Shown here piece after piece: positions 25,742 to 34,547 of a stretch of DNA of 35,009 bases. Made by a program: the position numbers and the translations under genes. Source of the DNA: a virus; the IMG/VR virus record IMGVR_UViG_3300032053_008651, positions 1 to 35,009 of that record; one strand, given 5' to 3'. The notes beneath the pieces were generated by a model. It was not told the origin of the DNA, searched no databases, and saw only the letters and a list, made by a program, of their open reading frames with translations. How positions within the stretch are numbered: the first letter of the stretch is position 1; the number at the start of each line of letters is the position of its first letter.

Positions 25742-27088
25742 TTGAACGTAGAACCAATGTACGTCCCGAAAATTCACGTTCACACGCAGGCTGACAAAAA
25801 TACGATTGGGTACGCAACCTTCATGTGGGAAACGATGCAATTGCTCGCGAGCAGACCTGACGCGTTGAAGCTCAGCGTGCACTGCATGGGTCCGACTGCA
25901 CGAGATCGCTTAGCAAAACTCCCGGGCGTCGATGCATACCACGTTCCAAACATCGTGTCAGGAGAAGGCTTGGTCGGTTCAACCGGTCACGCAGTCTGCG
26001 TCGAACATGCGTTGCGCAGAACTGATGATGGCGACATTCACATCATTGCCGATTCAGACACCGTCGTTCTAGCAAAGGGTTGGGACGACTACGTCAGGAT
26101 CAAGACACTCGATCAGAAGGTCGGAACGTTCGGAACAACGTATGAAGACATCGGCGGGTTCACTTCAGGTGAAGGCCTCGTGCAGACATACAAGAAGTGT
26201 CCAAACGTCGTATGGATGGCTTTGTCGCCATTACATCGCTGGCGCGATCTCAAGGCAATGCCCAAAAAGGTGAAAAACGTCCTGATTGAAAATGAAGGAA
26301 TGTCAAAGATCTATGGGCTTCCAGTCGGTCATGAGGTCCTACGTGACGTTGCATGGCAGATCCCTGAATACCTGTCAAGCAGGGGGATTTCATATGAAGG
26401 GTGGAAGCAACTCAAGCCCACGAGCCCAGAAGCCATCATCCTGAAAGGTCTCATCGAATACCACGAAGAGTATCAGGTCGAGAACGGCGTTCCATTTGTT
26501 GTCCATCATCGTGGAAGCATGCGCAACGTCTACCGCGGAACACGTGTTTCAAATGCGTTCTATGACGAAGTTGACAGATGGCTCATTACTGAAACTGCCG
26601 GACATGCACGATGGGTGTGGACGCCCAATGAAAACAATGCCGCAGCTCTTGAATCACTTCAAGTACTTGCAACTGAAGCTGCCGCGAGACCACCGATCAC
26701 CGACGAGGAAGGTCCTCGATCGGTAAGCGTTCCTGTTACAAACGTTGTCTCTGCCGTTCTTGACGGTGAGTTTACTGATGGTTGGGTGAAGGTCACCGTC
26801 GATGGAACGTGCATCATGCCGCGTAATAACACGCCCACGCCCAAGACATTGGACATCAGCTTCACGCCTGACTCAACCTGCAAGCACGTGCGCATTGAAG
26901 GAAGCGTGACAGACATCAACGTGACGCTGCCTCCATGTACGCTAGTTCCATACCTCTTGGTTGTTCGTAACCTAACGGCAGGAAACATCACGCTCAAGTC
27001 TGAAGGAAAGCGAACGCTCAGCGTTCCTGCAAACTTCAACTATCAGATCGTTGTTGACGTCGATGGCGTTTCGCTTGTGGGTGCCTGA
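25742..27088 (+). CDS. Glycosyltransferase-like protein with beta-rich C-terminal domain, 448 aa
   Basis: The only clear plus-strand gene. Residues ~10-115 look like a GT-A nucleotide-sugar domain with a DSD motif (IIADSDTVV, 104-106) for metal/sugar-nucleotide binding; the domain seems to run to ~300. From ~325 the chain is Thr/Val-rich beta structure (LTAGNITLKSEGKRTLSVPA), like an accessory or virion-binding domain. TTG 25742 or ATG 25757 could start it; neither has a good ribosome-binding site. It overlaps the convergent 27043 gene by 46 bases. May glycosylate a virion or host-surface component. Confidence 0.75.
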   Translation: MNVEPMYVPKIHVHTQADKNTIGYATFMWETMQLLASRPDALKLSVHCMGPTARDRLAKLPGVDAYHVPNIVSGEGLVGSTGHAVCVEHALRRTDDGDIHIIADSDTVVLAKGWDDYVRIKTLDQKVGTFGTTYEDIGGFTSGEGLVQTYKKCPNVVWMALSPLHRWRDLKAMPKKVKNVLIENEGMSKIYGLPVGHEVLRDVAWQIPEYLSSRGISYEGWKQLKPTSPEAIILKGLIEYHEEYQVENGVPFVVHHRGSMRNVYRGTRVSNAFYDEVDRWLITETAGHARWVWTPNENNAAALESLQVLATEAAARPPITDEEGPRSVSVPVTNVVSAVLDGEFTDGWVKVTVDGTCIMPRNNTPTPKTLDISFTPDSTCKHVRIEGSVTDINVTLPPCTLVPYLLVVRNLTAGNITLKSEGKRTLSVPANFNYQIVVDVDGVSLVGA

Positions 27089-27474
27089 GCAGTCAACTGC
27101 GCTAGCAACAAGCGATCGATCTTTTCCTCGAGCCTGATGCGGCGCTCCATCGCCTGCAACCTGATCTCCATCGCATACTTTTCATCATCGGCGATGCCGT
27201 GAAGAACTTTGCGATCCTGCGCGCCGATCCGGCGCTGTGCCATCAGGATGAGAGGAGCTGTGTAGACCGACTGGAAACCAAGCATCAGGCGCAGTGTATC
27301 GTATCGCTCGTTGTCGAATCGCCCTGTTGGTGAATTGTGTGCGACGTTAAGGTAGAACCACGTGCCGATCGCGATCGTCTGAAAGACGATCATCCACCAC
27401 GAACCGATGATGTTACTAGCGATGGCTGTGATGTGTTCTACGAACGAAAGTTTTTCTTCAATGATGGGCGCCAT
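27043..27474 (-). CDS. DUF1003-like membrane protein, 143 aa
   Basis: MAPIIEEKLSFVEHITA... with two membrane segments (NIIGSWWMIVFQTIAIGTW, then the region around LRLMLGFQSVYTAPLILMA) and a charged coiled-coil tail (AMERRIRLEEKIDRLL). Order and spacing match DUF1003 proteins, whose role is unknown. ATG 27474 is chosen because the frame upstream runs into the previous gene. Confidence 0.75.
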   Translation of the reverse strand: MAPIIEEKLSFVEHITAIASNIIGSWWMIVFQTIAIGTWFYLNVAHNSPTGRFDNERYDTLRLMLGFQSVYTAPLILMAQRRIGAQDRKVLHGIADDEKYAMEIRLQAMERRIRLEEKIDRLLLAQLTAQAPTSETPSTSTTI

Positions 27475-27496
27475 TTTTACTTCTACGACAACTGCG

Positions 27497-28066
27497 TCAC
27501 ATCGAAGGAAAACCGTCTTCGACCCACTGTCCCAGGTCACCGTAGTTCGGATCGCGGGGAAGCACGCCTGCCCAGTAAGCATGCGTAAAGATTTCACGCT
27601 CACGCTCGTCAGGACGTCCGCCGTTGCGATATCTCTGCCAGATGTCTGATGCTGCGCTGCGAAGTTCCTGATTGCTCATGTCCGCCGTTGAATGATTGTT
27701 TGAAACGTTCACTGCTTCGTGCATGTCATCGATGTCACGTGGAAAGTAACCCTTAGCCTTGCTGCCAGGCACGACTTGGTTCAACGAGAACACCAGCGTG
27801 CCAGATTCACCTGACTCGGGATCAATCTCGCCGACAAAACCCGGTCCCGTAAAATCACCCGGGTTGCGCGGATCAGGTTCACCAGCATGTGCATTTACGT
27901 CATCGACTAGTTCAATGACGCGGACGGACACGGTTCCCATCTCGTCTGAATCGACGTCGACTACATCACCAACCTCGATGCTATTCAGATCGTCTTCGCT
28001 GTCGAGCGCTTCCGTGATGAGCTTTCGAATCACCTTCAACGCTGCGTGCTCATTGAGCTTTTTCAT
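27497..28066 (-). CDS. Acidic hypothetical protein with LRxxIRExL-like N-terminus, 189 aa
   Basis: The N-terminus (EHAALKVIRKLITEAL) is an amphipathic helix similar to that of 29535-30134. The rest is Asp/Gly/Glu-rich and largely without predicted fold. Such N-terminal helices are common in marine and jumbo-phage proteins, perhaps as targeting or assembly tags. Start follows an extended -10. Confidence 0.7.
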   Translation of the reverse strand: MKKLNEHAALKVIRKLITEALDSEDDLNSIEVGDVVDVDSDEMGTVSVRVIELVDDVNAHAGEPDPRNPGDFTGPGFVGEIDPESGESGTLVFSLNQVVPGSKAKGYFPRDIDDMHEAVNVSNNHSTADMSNQELRSAASDIWQRYRNGGRPDEREREIFTHAYWAGVLPRDPNYGDLGQWVEDGFPSM

Positions 28067-28073
28067 GTTAGTA

Positions 28074-28079
28074 ACTATA
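28074..28079 (-). promoter_or_regulatory. Extended -10 (TGC-TATAGT), no TGNAAG
   Basis: Seven bases before the ATG at 28066, so leaderless. No -35-like box at the 17-base position. Confidence 0.45.
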
Positions 28080-28305
28080 GCAGCGTCCCATCACAGTCAT
28101 ACATGTCAGCGTACGCGTCTTCGAGCATACGCATCCTGAAATATTCTTCTGTTTCAAATTTGATCTCACCATTGTGGTTCCACATGACGTAGCACTTTAG
28201 CACAGCGTCGGTCGGGACGCCGATGACCAGCCCGGAGAAATTTCGAATGCGTCCCTTCGCAACGTAGACGAGAGAGCCAGGAACGAAGTTCCAGTTCAGA
28301 TTCAT
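28075..28305 (-). CDS. Hypothetical protein, 76 aa
   Basis: ATG 28305 (MNLNWNFVPGSLVYVAKG...) overlaps the upstream TGA (ATGA). Strand-rich, with FVPGSLVYV typical of a small barrel. Function unknown. Confidence 0.7.
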   Translation of the reverse strand: MNLNWNFVPGSLVYVAKGRIRNFSGLVIGVPTDAVLKCYVMWNHNGEIKFETEEYFRMRMLEDAYADMYDCDGTLL

Positions 28306-28688
28306 CGTCCTGTTGGGAACCCTCTCACCCAATCACCCAGACGCTCATGCAGGTCATCAACAATGTCTTGCGCTTCTTCCTGCTCGGGCCAACTGGGTTC
28401 GAAGACATCGAATTCGTACACCTTCGTTCCATCCTTCAAAGAATCAATCTCGTCGCCGAAGTTGACCTTACACCCGTACTCTTCTTCGAAGTCTTCAATG
28501 AGAAAATCGAGCGTATAGTAAGAGGCAACCGGGTCCTCGATACCAACAACTGTTTCGTTGCTTGGATCATTGACGATCTCTGCTTTGGGCACAGGCTTGT
28601 CGGTGCTGATTCCGGCGCGGGTGTAAAGATTGCCAACGAGAACGGGCTCGCCATGATACGCGGTAACTCTAACGATGAAGCCATCCAT
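28302..28688 (-). CDS. Acidic hypothetical protein, 128 aa
   Basis: MDGFIVRVTAYHGEPVLV... strand-rich N-terminal half, acidic C-terminal half. Leaderless start. Confidence 0.7.
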   Translation of the reverse strand: MDGFIVRVTAYHGEPVLVGNLYTRAGISTDKPVPKAEIVNDPSNETVVGIEDPVASYYTLDFLIEDFEEEYGCKVNFGDEIDSLKDGTKVYEFDVFEPSWPEQEEAQDIVDDLHERLGDWVRGFPTGR

Positions 28689-28694
28689 TAGTCT

Positions 28695-28723
28695 AACGTA
28701 TCACATGCAGCCGACGATTTGCA
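28695..28723 (-). promoter_or_regulatory. Promoter TGCAAA-N17-TACGTT
   Basis: TGA before the -10; AGACTA then the ATG at 28688. Leaderless. Confidence 0.65.
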
Positions 28724-28727
28724 CTGC

Positions 28728-29147
28728 TCAGTACAGGTCACGTGTCAGATCAACACGGTCTGCAAGCGCAGGTGGCGTGGTGGACTGGCCGACTTCGAGA
28801 TTCTCGAGATCGCTGACACGAATGTCGCGACACATGTGTGCACCTTCGGGCGTTCCCCATGCCGCCTCCCACTCACTGCGCAGGATGATGCGAACCGGCA
28901 ACATCATGTTGATGTTCATCGCAGCGAGGTGACGATGCGTACCAGAGAGAAGCTGAATGCGCCCGTTCAACGGGTAACCCACGAGTGCAGGCTCGCCAGG
29001 ATCGAACCCCCATTCACGGAAGCACTGCTCGAGATGACGAACCTTCAGCCAATCACGTCCGCCTTCGGTCATGTCTAGACCGTGAGGAGGATCGCAGTCA
29101 GAAGGATGAGCCAACACATATCCACGTGCAAATCGAACGTCACTCAC
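28728..29147 (-). CDS. ParB/sulfiredoxin-fold-like protein, 139 aa
   Basis: GTG 29147 forms a GTGA overlap and has GGAGATGG upstream. LLSGTHRHLAA (66-76) is a ParB-N-like motif, with VGYPLNGRIQ just before it. ParB-fold phage proteins include nucleases and regulators; which this is cannot be told. Confidence 0.65.
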   Translation of the reverse strand: MSDVRFARGYVLAHPSDCDPPHGLDMTEGGRDWLKVRHLEQCFREWGFDPGEPALVGYPLNGRIQLLSGTHRHLAAMNINMMLPVRIILRSEWEAAWGTPEGAHMCRDIRVSDLENLEVGQSTTPPALADRVDLTRDLY

Positions 29148-29560
29148 AGTACCATCTCCGGTGGTGGCTTTCGCCACCGTTCTGAACGTTTCTCGAGAAG
29201 CTTTCCGATGACCTCACAGGCGCGCTTGTCGCGTGGATAGTTTTGGTCATGTCGCACGCCCTTTTCGTTGTTGCACTCCTTGCAAGCAAGTGCCAGGTTC
29301 ATCAGGTCTGTTCCTGACCCACCCTTGCTCGTCGGAACGATATGTTCAACTGTCGCGTCGGTGCCACCATTCGTCCGAACGTACATCGCAGTGTTGCAGT
29401 GCAGGCAACGCCCGATCCACAACGGTCCAGCACTGTCGAACCCGAGGTTGAACGTGTTGTCAGTCGCAACAATTTCTAGCGCTTGTCGACACCGCGCAGC
29501 ACCTTTTGCGTGCGGATCGGGAAGTTCACGCTTCTTACGGCTTTTCTTTTTGAGACCCAT
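29144..29560 (-). CDS. HNH endonuclease, 138 aa
   Basis: Cys pairs CLHC (52-55) and CKEC (93-96) frame EHIVP (72-76) and NLALACKECNNEKG. This is the HNH/zinc-finger fold of homing and packaging nucleases, which cut DNA. Very basic N-terminus. The ATG follows a -10 box by 6 bases, inside the end of the previous gene. Confidence 0.85.
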   Translation of the reverse strand: MGLKKKSRKKRELPDPHAKGAARCRQALEIVATDNTFNLGFDSAGPLWIGRCLHCNTAMYVRTNGGTDATVEHIVPTSKGGSGTDLMNLALACKECNNEKGVRHDQNYPRDKRACEVIGKLLEKRSERWRKPPPEMVL

Positions 29561-30134
29561 TGCTTAACTGTACACTGGACCCGGACTTATTTGCACCGAG
29601 GTCAGCTGTATCATCTGTCTTCAGCGAGTCATCTTCAGGAGCGTCAAGAGCCGCGGTGCCGTCCTCGCCGTCAGCGGCTGGTGGCGAAGCAGTGGGATCT
29701 TCTGGGCCTTTTGGCGGGTGAAATCCTAGTTGTGCGTACGGGTCAGCATCGCGGAAAGGGTCACCGTCCCCACCTGCAGGTCGTCCTGGCGATCGGTACC
29801 ACGTGCCTTGAATGTTGTCAGTGCCGGTGTGATCTCTGACCATGTCGAATGGTGTGTAGAACCCATTGATCTCCGGAGTCTCACCAGGTGTGGGTGTTTC
29901 AGGTTCGCCGTCTGCTTCTTGAAGAAAGTATTTTCTGATCTCTTTGACGAGGTCTTCGTCTGGATCGCCGAGCGCAGGACGATCCTCGGCATCAGTCAAA
30001 TGATCAGCGATCTTTTCTGGATCGCCGAGCGAATCGATGCCGTTCCCAGCGTCGTCGCCCACCATCCGATCGTCGGTCTCAAAGGCCAACACCTCGCGGA
30101 TGACACGACGTAGCGAGCTAAGTTTTAGTTTCAC
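29535..30134 (-). CDS. Acidic low-complexity protein with LRxxIRExL N-terminus, 199 aa
   Basis: N-terminus SSLRRVIREVL forms an amphipathic helix; the remainder is rich in Asp, Gly, Pro and Glu and likely disordered. GTG 30134 follows a -10 box by 5 bases (leaderless GTG). Resembles structural or scaffold-associated phage proteins in style only. Confidence 0.65.
   Translation of the reverse strand: MKLKLSSLRRVIREVLAFETDDRMVGDDAGNGIDSLGDPEKIADHLTDAEDRPALGDPDEDLVKEIRKYFLQEADGEPETPTPGETPEINGFYTPFDMVRDHTGTDNIQGTWYRSPGRPAGGDGDPFRDADPYAQLGFHPPKGPEDPTASPPAADGEDGTAALDAPEDDSLKTDDTADLGANKSGSSVQLSNGSQKEKP
29567..29595 (-). promoter_or_regulatory. Promoter TGCAAA-N17-TACAGT
   Basis: No TGn, but exact spacing; TAAGCA then the HNH ATG at 29560. 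Lies within the 29535-30134 coding region. Confidence 0.6.
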
Positions 30135-30139
30135 AGTAG

Positions 30140-30168
30140 TAAGTATCAGCCGTGTCTGACCACTTGGA
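30140..30168 (-). promoter_or_regulatory. Promoter TCCAAG-N17-TACTTA
   Basis: TGA before the -10; CTACT then the GTG at 30134. The -35-like box differs from TGCAAG by one base. Confidence 0.6.
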
Positions 30169-30460
30169 GATTCAGTTCATACACATTGTAATGACAAATG
30201 CGTTGCTTGCATCCTTCATCCCACATAACGACGATCTCTTTGAGGCCATCGTTTGAAACGACGATGCCTCGACCTGTATGTGCCTCAGGAAGTTGACCGT
30301 TCACGCGCATGAGCATGTAGCGTTCAGTTTCAGTCAACATGTCTATCTGCGACTGATTGTCGAAAATCATCACAGCACCGGGAGGCCATGCTTTGATGTC
30401 ACGGATCGATCCGCTCAGCTGACCCAGCGTCATTTTGCGTTTTTGTTTTTTGATTTCCAT
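30146..30460 (-). CDS. Hypothetical protein, 104 aa
   Basis: MEIKKQKRKMTLGQLSG...; basic start, then helix and strands (KEIVVMWDEGCKQRI). Overlaps the HNH gene upstream by 31 bases. No family recognised. Confidence 0.65.
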   Translation of the reverse strand: MEIKKQKRKMTLGQLSGSIRDIKAWPPGAVMIFDNQSQIDMLTETERYMLMRVNGQLPEAHTGRGIVVSNDGLKEIVVMWDEGCKQRICHYNVYELNLQVVRHG

Positions 30461-30858
30461 TTTGCTGTCATTCCGGCGACACGGTCAGGAAGCTCGAGGC
30501 AGCGACGCTTGCGTAGAGCGATTGTCGCGTGGTGAGGCACGTGTCGATGAGGAACGGGCTTGTTCAGCCACGCAACGAACTCATCGGGGCGCATGCTTTC
30601 ACGCTTGACCACGATCAGCTTGCTAGCAACGATGAGGCTCTCAGCACCCTTTAACTGGTTGCAGCGATAGTGAGCAGGTGCCTTGTTGTAGTTTCCATTC
30701 TTGCCGCCGCGCGATTTCGGAATGATGTGATCGGTTGTCACACATGCAATGTTCGCGAACTCATGTCCACAGACAATACAGATTCCATCCCACTCCCAGA
30801 CGAGCTTCCACTTCTGCTGGAAGTCGTGGATCGACATTTGCATCGGAGGACACTTCAC
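30430..30858 (-). CDS. HNH endonuclease, 142 aa
   Basis: CIVC (27-30), TTDHIIPKSRGG (41-52) and AHYRCNQLKG give the HNH signature; it belongs to the same broad family as 29144-29560. GTG 30858 overlaps the upstream stop (GTGA). DNA cleavage is predicted. Confidence 0.85.
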   Translation of the reverse strand: MKCPPMQMSIHDFQQKWKLVWEWDGICIVCGHEFANIACVTTDHIIPKSRGGKNGNYNKAPAHYRCNQLKGAESLIVASKLIVVKRESMRPDEFVAWLNKPVPHRHVPHHATIALRKRRCLELPDRVAGMTAKWKSKNKNAK

Positions 30859-31274
30859 GGCTTCTTGCTCGAGATTCCGGCGCGCTTGAGGGCGTCAGCG
30901 AGGGGCGCCGGATCGGCGCCGTTCTTGGTCAACATCGGCGACATGCTCAGGATGTCATCGAACGTGCGAACACGAGCACCGAACTCTCGCTCATGGTTGT
31001 CAAGTTCGAACTGTCGAGTGTTCATCGCTGCCTGATTCTTGTCGATCAGCGCCTGCCAGTCGTCGAAGTGTCGCTTTGAGACGGCGTCGACGTCATCGAT
31101 CTTACGATCAGTTGTTGCACATGTCACCGCATTGAAGAACGAGAAAATTCCACCCACGATCAACATGAACGTCGTAGGTCCGCCGACACGTCGCCAGAAG
31201 CTACGCAATCGGGCTCGACGTCGAGCGAGTTTACGAGCGGCGGCGGGCTTGTCTGCGATGCGATAAGGACTCAT
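30855..31274 (-). CDS. Membrane protein with coiled coil, 139 aa
   Basis: A very basic start (RKLARRRARLRSFWRR) precedes one membrane helix (FMLIVGGIFSFFNAVTC), then a helical, charged domain (FELDNHEREFGARVRTF). TGATG overlap with the lipoprotein gene; could anchor or organise it. No family recognised. Confidence 0.75.
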   Translation of the reverse strand: MSPYRIADKPAAARKLARRRARLRSFWRRVGGPTTFMLIVGGIFSFFNAVTCATTDRKIDDVDAVSKRHFDDWQALIDKNQAAMNTRQFELDNHEREFGARVRTFDDILSMSPMLTKNGADPAPLADALKRAGISSKKP

Positions 31275-31804
31275 CAGTACGTACCCCCGTCAGAAGGTAT
31301 GGTGTCGATGAACGTTCCTCCGGCACTGTCACACTGGATCTTCGCGCCCGCTCGAGACACGTCATCGGGTGGGTACCCGCCGAGTCGGTACGAATAGGAA
31401 ACATCACATCCGATGATGCAACCTCCCGTAGAACGGGTGGTCTCACACGAACCCTCATGCCAGCCGCTGGACATCCCGGACGCGTCGCATGCAACAGTAT
31501 CATCGAATGATGTCTCGTAGCAACGGGTCGCCATGTGGGTGAGACAGTGACCGATTCGAGTTGGACACATCGCCGGCGCATCAGGAACAGATGCATCGTG
31601 CTCTGCGGCTGCACAGTCGAACCCAGCGTCTTTCTTTGACGTCAAATCGACAACAATCTCGTCACTGCCGGCGTCAGGAGTGAACGTGAGGTGCTCGGGT
31701 GGAGTGTGATCTCGTCGAGGAACACTCTCGTTCGGAGCGTTGGCGCCTCCACCACATCCCACAAGAACGATCAGCGCCAGATATGCGATTGAATGACTTG
31801 CCAT
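31274..31804 (-). CDS. Cys-rich lipoprotein, 176 aa
   Basis: Signal peptide MASHSIAYLALIVLVGC ends in the lipobox LVGC (Cys17). The mature part is rich in Asp/Ala/Gly and has about 10 cysteines, suggesting disulphides outside the cytoplasm. The DAGxD-style linker resembles Myxococcota lipoproteins, a weak host hint. May act at the host surface. Leaderless start. Confidence 0.8.
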   Translation of the reverse strand: MASHSIAYLALIVLVGCGGGANAPNESVPRRDHTPPEHLTFTPDAGSDEIVVDLTSKKDAGFDCAAAEHDASVPDAPAMCPTRIGHCLTHMATRCYETSFDDTVACDASGMSSGWHEGSCETTRSTGGCIIGCDVSYSYRLGGYPPDDVSRAGAKIQCDSAGGTFIDTIPSDGGTY

Positions 31805-31810
31805 ACTATC

Positions 31811-31839
31811 ATTCTACCACGTCTCACCGCACCATTTCA
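31811..31839 (-). promoter_or_regulatory. Promoter TGAAAT-N17-TAGAAT
   Basis: TGG before the -10; GATAGT then the ATG at 31804. Overlaps the end of the glycosyltransferase gene. Leaderless. Confidence 0.7.
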
Positions 31840-33141
31840 CTCGTCCCCAGTGCCCTCAAAAAGTTTTACGTGACGAAGTGCGATCTTTTCCCACGTGTTT
31901 TCGCTGAGGTATTCGACTTGTTTTTCGACCTGCGCTTTTCGTGCAAGCGTGTTTGAAAACATCTGGTCAAGAGCATCAGCGATTTCTTCTGGGCTGTCAG
32001 CTTTCAACGTGGGAAGGTCGGAGAAGTGATTGACGGTCGTCGTGATCACAGGCGACATCTTCGACATTGCGAGCCGCGCTGCACCAGATGCGCCAAAGAC
32101 CTCGTGTGCCGGGTGCGAGACATACGGAAAGACAACGACTTGATTCGTTCTCATGTATGAATCTAGTGCTGTGTCAGACTGGTAGCCTCTGATGATCGCA
32201 ACGTTGTCCTTGACGCCCAACTCATCGACAAGCCTCATGAGCTCATCATAGTAGACCTGATGGTCGACCGCGCTGAATGCAGACTCACTGAAGAGCCCGG
32301 TGAAAAATACGTCGGGGTATTTGTCTCGTAGGATCGCAACTGCACGAATGCACTTCTCCCATCCCTTGTACCTGAACCCAAAGCCGAATTGCATGAAGGT
32401 ATGTCCACTCTTGTAGAAATTCCACAACCTCGAAGTATCTGTTACGGGCGCACAGCCGTGAGGCATGACATGGACAGGAGATGAAATTCCTTTTTCTACT
32501 TGCAGAACTGTTTTCGCTCCCTCAAGATGAACGATGATCTCTGGCATGCATGCTTCGACGATCGTCTTGTCACGGTGATGAAACACTGAGTGCATTGTGA
32601 CGATGACGTGGTAGTCGTCAAGCTGGCTCATGAGCGCAAGCCAGTGACGAGCGTTCGGCCAGATTCCAAACTCGTGTTGGATCCAAACGACGTCGGGGTC
32701 GTACTCTTTGATAGCGTCTGCAAGTTCAGTCAACGGTCCGCCACGCTGCCAACACGAAACGATCTTCTCTGGGGGAACCAACGTGTCACCGACAATGTTG
32801 ATGGGGCTCGTGGGCGCACCATTCTTCTCGATGAACATCTTGAAGTCACCAAAGTGTTTCGCAACATGTGGGAATAGATTCTCACTGTATGTTGCGATAC
32901 CACACTGCATCTTCCAGTTGCCAACGAACGCTAGCTTGAGCTTGTTTGCGGCCGCGCGCTTTTGTCGTGGACGAAGCTTTCCGTTCTTTACACGAAAGTC
33001 AGTGATGAGAGCAGCATTGGAGACAGCGCTGTATTCTGTTGGAACTTCGACTACTTCAACGTGTGAACCGCTAGCGGCCATGAGCGCTGAAGAGACGACA
33101 AAAATGTTTCCCTTTTTTGATCCGACGTATCTGTTGCCCAC
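31837..33141 (-). CDS. GT4-family glycosyltransferase, 434 aa
   Basis: Transfers a sugar from a nucleotide sugar to a glycan or lipid. The GT-B fold is visible: KLKLAFVGNWKMQCGIATY (67-85) as the first Rossmann strand and glycine loop, and the C-terminal HEVFGASGAARLAMSKMSP with the catalytic-type Glu. The first ~65 residues are an extra N-terminal extension. GTG 33141 (VGNRYVGSKKG) has GGAAGTGAG upstream and follows the previous stop by 4 bases. Paired with a pyruvyltransferase. Confidence 0.85.
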   Translation of the reverse strand: MGNRYVGSKKGNIFVVSSALMAASGSHVEVVEVPTEYSAVSNAALITDFRVKNGKLRPRQKRAAANKLKLAFVGNWKMQCGIATYSENLFPHVAKHFGDFKMFIEKNGAPTSPINIVGDTLVPPEKIVSCWQRGGPLTELADAIKEYDPDVVWIQHEFGIWPNARHWLALMSQLDDYHVIVTMHSVFHHRDKTIVEACMPEIIVHLEGAKTVLQVEKGISSPVHVMPHGCAPVTDTSRLWNFYKSGHTFMQFGFGFRYKGWEKCIRAVAILRDKYPDVFFTGLFSESAFSAVDHQVYYDELMRLVDELGVKDNVAIIRGYQSDTALDSYMRTNQVVVFPYVSHPAHEVFGASGAARLAMSKMSPVITTTVNHFSDLPTLKADSPEEIADALDQMFSNTLARKAQVEKQVEYLSENTWEKIALRHVKLFEGTGDE

Positions 33142-33145
33142 GTTC

Positions 33146-34114
33146 TCACTTCCGTCCCATGATGTCAACGACCCGATCGGCTAGGTCGTCAAACACTTGT
33201 TTCGGAGCGCGATGCGGTTCAATGCTTGTGCTCATTGAATCTTCAATCGCCGCGATCATCTGAGCCTTGTAAGAACCATAGAATGAAATGTGCGTGCCAC
33301 GAGAGGGCGTTGCATTCTTCAGCTTGTCATGGTGATCGATAGAAATGTACGGAACACCAGCAAGTTCCGACAGGATGATTCCGTGGTAGCGTTGAGTGAC
33401 AACGACCTGGTGAAACTGCATCAACTTGAGCGTCTCAGACGCGTCTTCGAGCGAACACCTGAAGATGTTGCGTGCTAGGTTACCACGTCGAGCCATCCTG
33501 CTGAGGATCTCGCCCGCTGCCCATGCATCTTCCTGGCTTGAATTGCTGCAAGACAGAAGAAACGTCGTCGGAATCTTGAGGTCAACGAAGTAGTCAAGGA
33601 CTTGCGAGAACTCATCCTTGAAGTGTTCCCACGCAACGTGCTTCCAGTGTGGATCTTTCCACGTCGGAACAGTCTCAACGTTCGGAACGACGAGAATGCC
33701 ATTTGGCGTAACGTCTGGGTGTCGTTCAACGCCAGGAAGCGAAAGGACCAGGTCGGGCATGTCCTGCTCACGGATTGCAACGACCTGTGCGATCGCCATC
33801 AGTTTTCTGTGGATCGGGTGAACTTCGGTTTCAGCTCCCACGCCGATGTAAAAGACTGGGATTTGGCCTGATAGAAGCACATCAAGTGCCTCAGGAGTAA
33901 TCGCAGGCTCGCCGTACAGGATACTACCGCCACCAAAGATGACGCCATTCACGTATTCACCGGTCTCTACATCGGTCAAATAACCTTCCGTGATGTGACC
34001 GACGAAACTCAGAGTGACGCCGCGAGGCTTAAACATACCGACGAGAGCTTGTCTCATCAGTTCATCTCCAATGTTTCCTCGCCCGTACCAACCATATACT
34101 AGCGCAGTTGTCAT
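33146..34114 (-). CDS. Polysaccharide pyruvyl transferase family protein, 322 aa
   Basis: Family signature: GWYGRGNIGDE (8-18) at the N-terminus, FGGGS (60-64) and QRYHGIILSELAGVP (241-255) near the C-terminus. Members (CsaB, WcaK type) add pyruvate ketals to surface polysaccharides, or belong to related glycan enzymes. AAGGA lies 8 bases before the ATG. Forms a two-gene unit with the GT4 enzyme, suggesting glycan modification of host surface or virion. Confidence 0.85.
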   Translation of the reverse strand: MTTALVYGWYGRGNIGDELMRQALVGMFKPRGVTLSFVGHITEGYLTDVETGEYVNGVIFGGGSILYGEPAITPEALDVLLSGQIPVFYIGVGAETEVHPIHRKLMAIAQVVAIREQDMPDLVLSLPGVERHPDVTPNGILVVPNVETVPTWKDPHWKHVAWEHFKDEFSQVLDYFVDLKIPTTFLLSCSNSSQEDAWAAGEILSRMARRGNLARNIFRCSLEDASETLKLMQFHQVVVTQRYHGIILSELAGVPYISIDHHDKLKNATPSRGTHISFYGSYKAQMIAAIEDSMSTSIEPHRAPKQVFDDLADRVVDIMGRK

Positions 34115-34124
34115 GGAGTGTTCC

Positions 34125-34547
34125 TTATCTTGGCAGTTTGACCATCCACTTAATCGTCCGTGCACCACTAACGTGCCAGGTGATCCTAAGTTTCAGTTCA
34201 TCTTCGTGATGTTCGTGATTGCGACCATGACCAGCATGATCATGCTTCTTGAAGAACAGTTCCCATTTGAGTTCCTCGGGCTCGCCGTCGCCGGCGCATG
34301 GTGGAGGCGTACAGTCATCGACTGCAAACTCAACGCTCACAAATTTTTCAGGGCAGTGAAGCAATTCTTGATTTCTTGGAAGCACTTCGTCAACGACGAT
34401 TTCGCCGTCATCGGTGACTAGCAGCTCGCCCGCCGCGAGCACAATGTGCGGATGTTCGTGGTGTTTCTTTGACATAAGTTTTCTCAGGACAAGCACCAAA
34501 CCAAGGCCTGCCGCGAAGGCAACAAGAAGGAAAAGTGAGGCGTCCAT
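34125..34547 (-). CDS. Membrane protein with His-rich segment, 140 aa
   Basis: One N-terminal membrane helix (LFLLVAFAAGLGLVLVL), then KKHHEHPHI and later KKHDHAGHGRNHEHHED. Histidine clusters could bind Ni, Zn or Cu, or act as linkers. Between them is a strand-rich domain. Starts at ATG 34547 next to a duplicated promoter. Confidence 0.7.
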   Translation of the reverse strand: MDASLFLLVAFAAGLGLVLVLRKLMSKKHHEHPHIVLAAGELLVTDDGEIVVDEVLPRNQELLHCPEKFVSVEFAVDDCTPPPCAGDGEPEELKWELFFKKHDHAGHGRNHEHHEDELKLRITWHVSGARTIKWMVKLPR

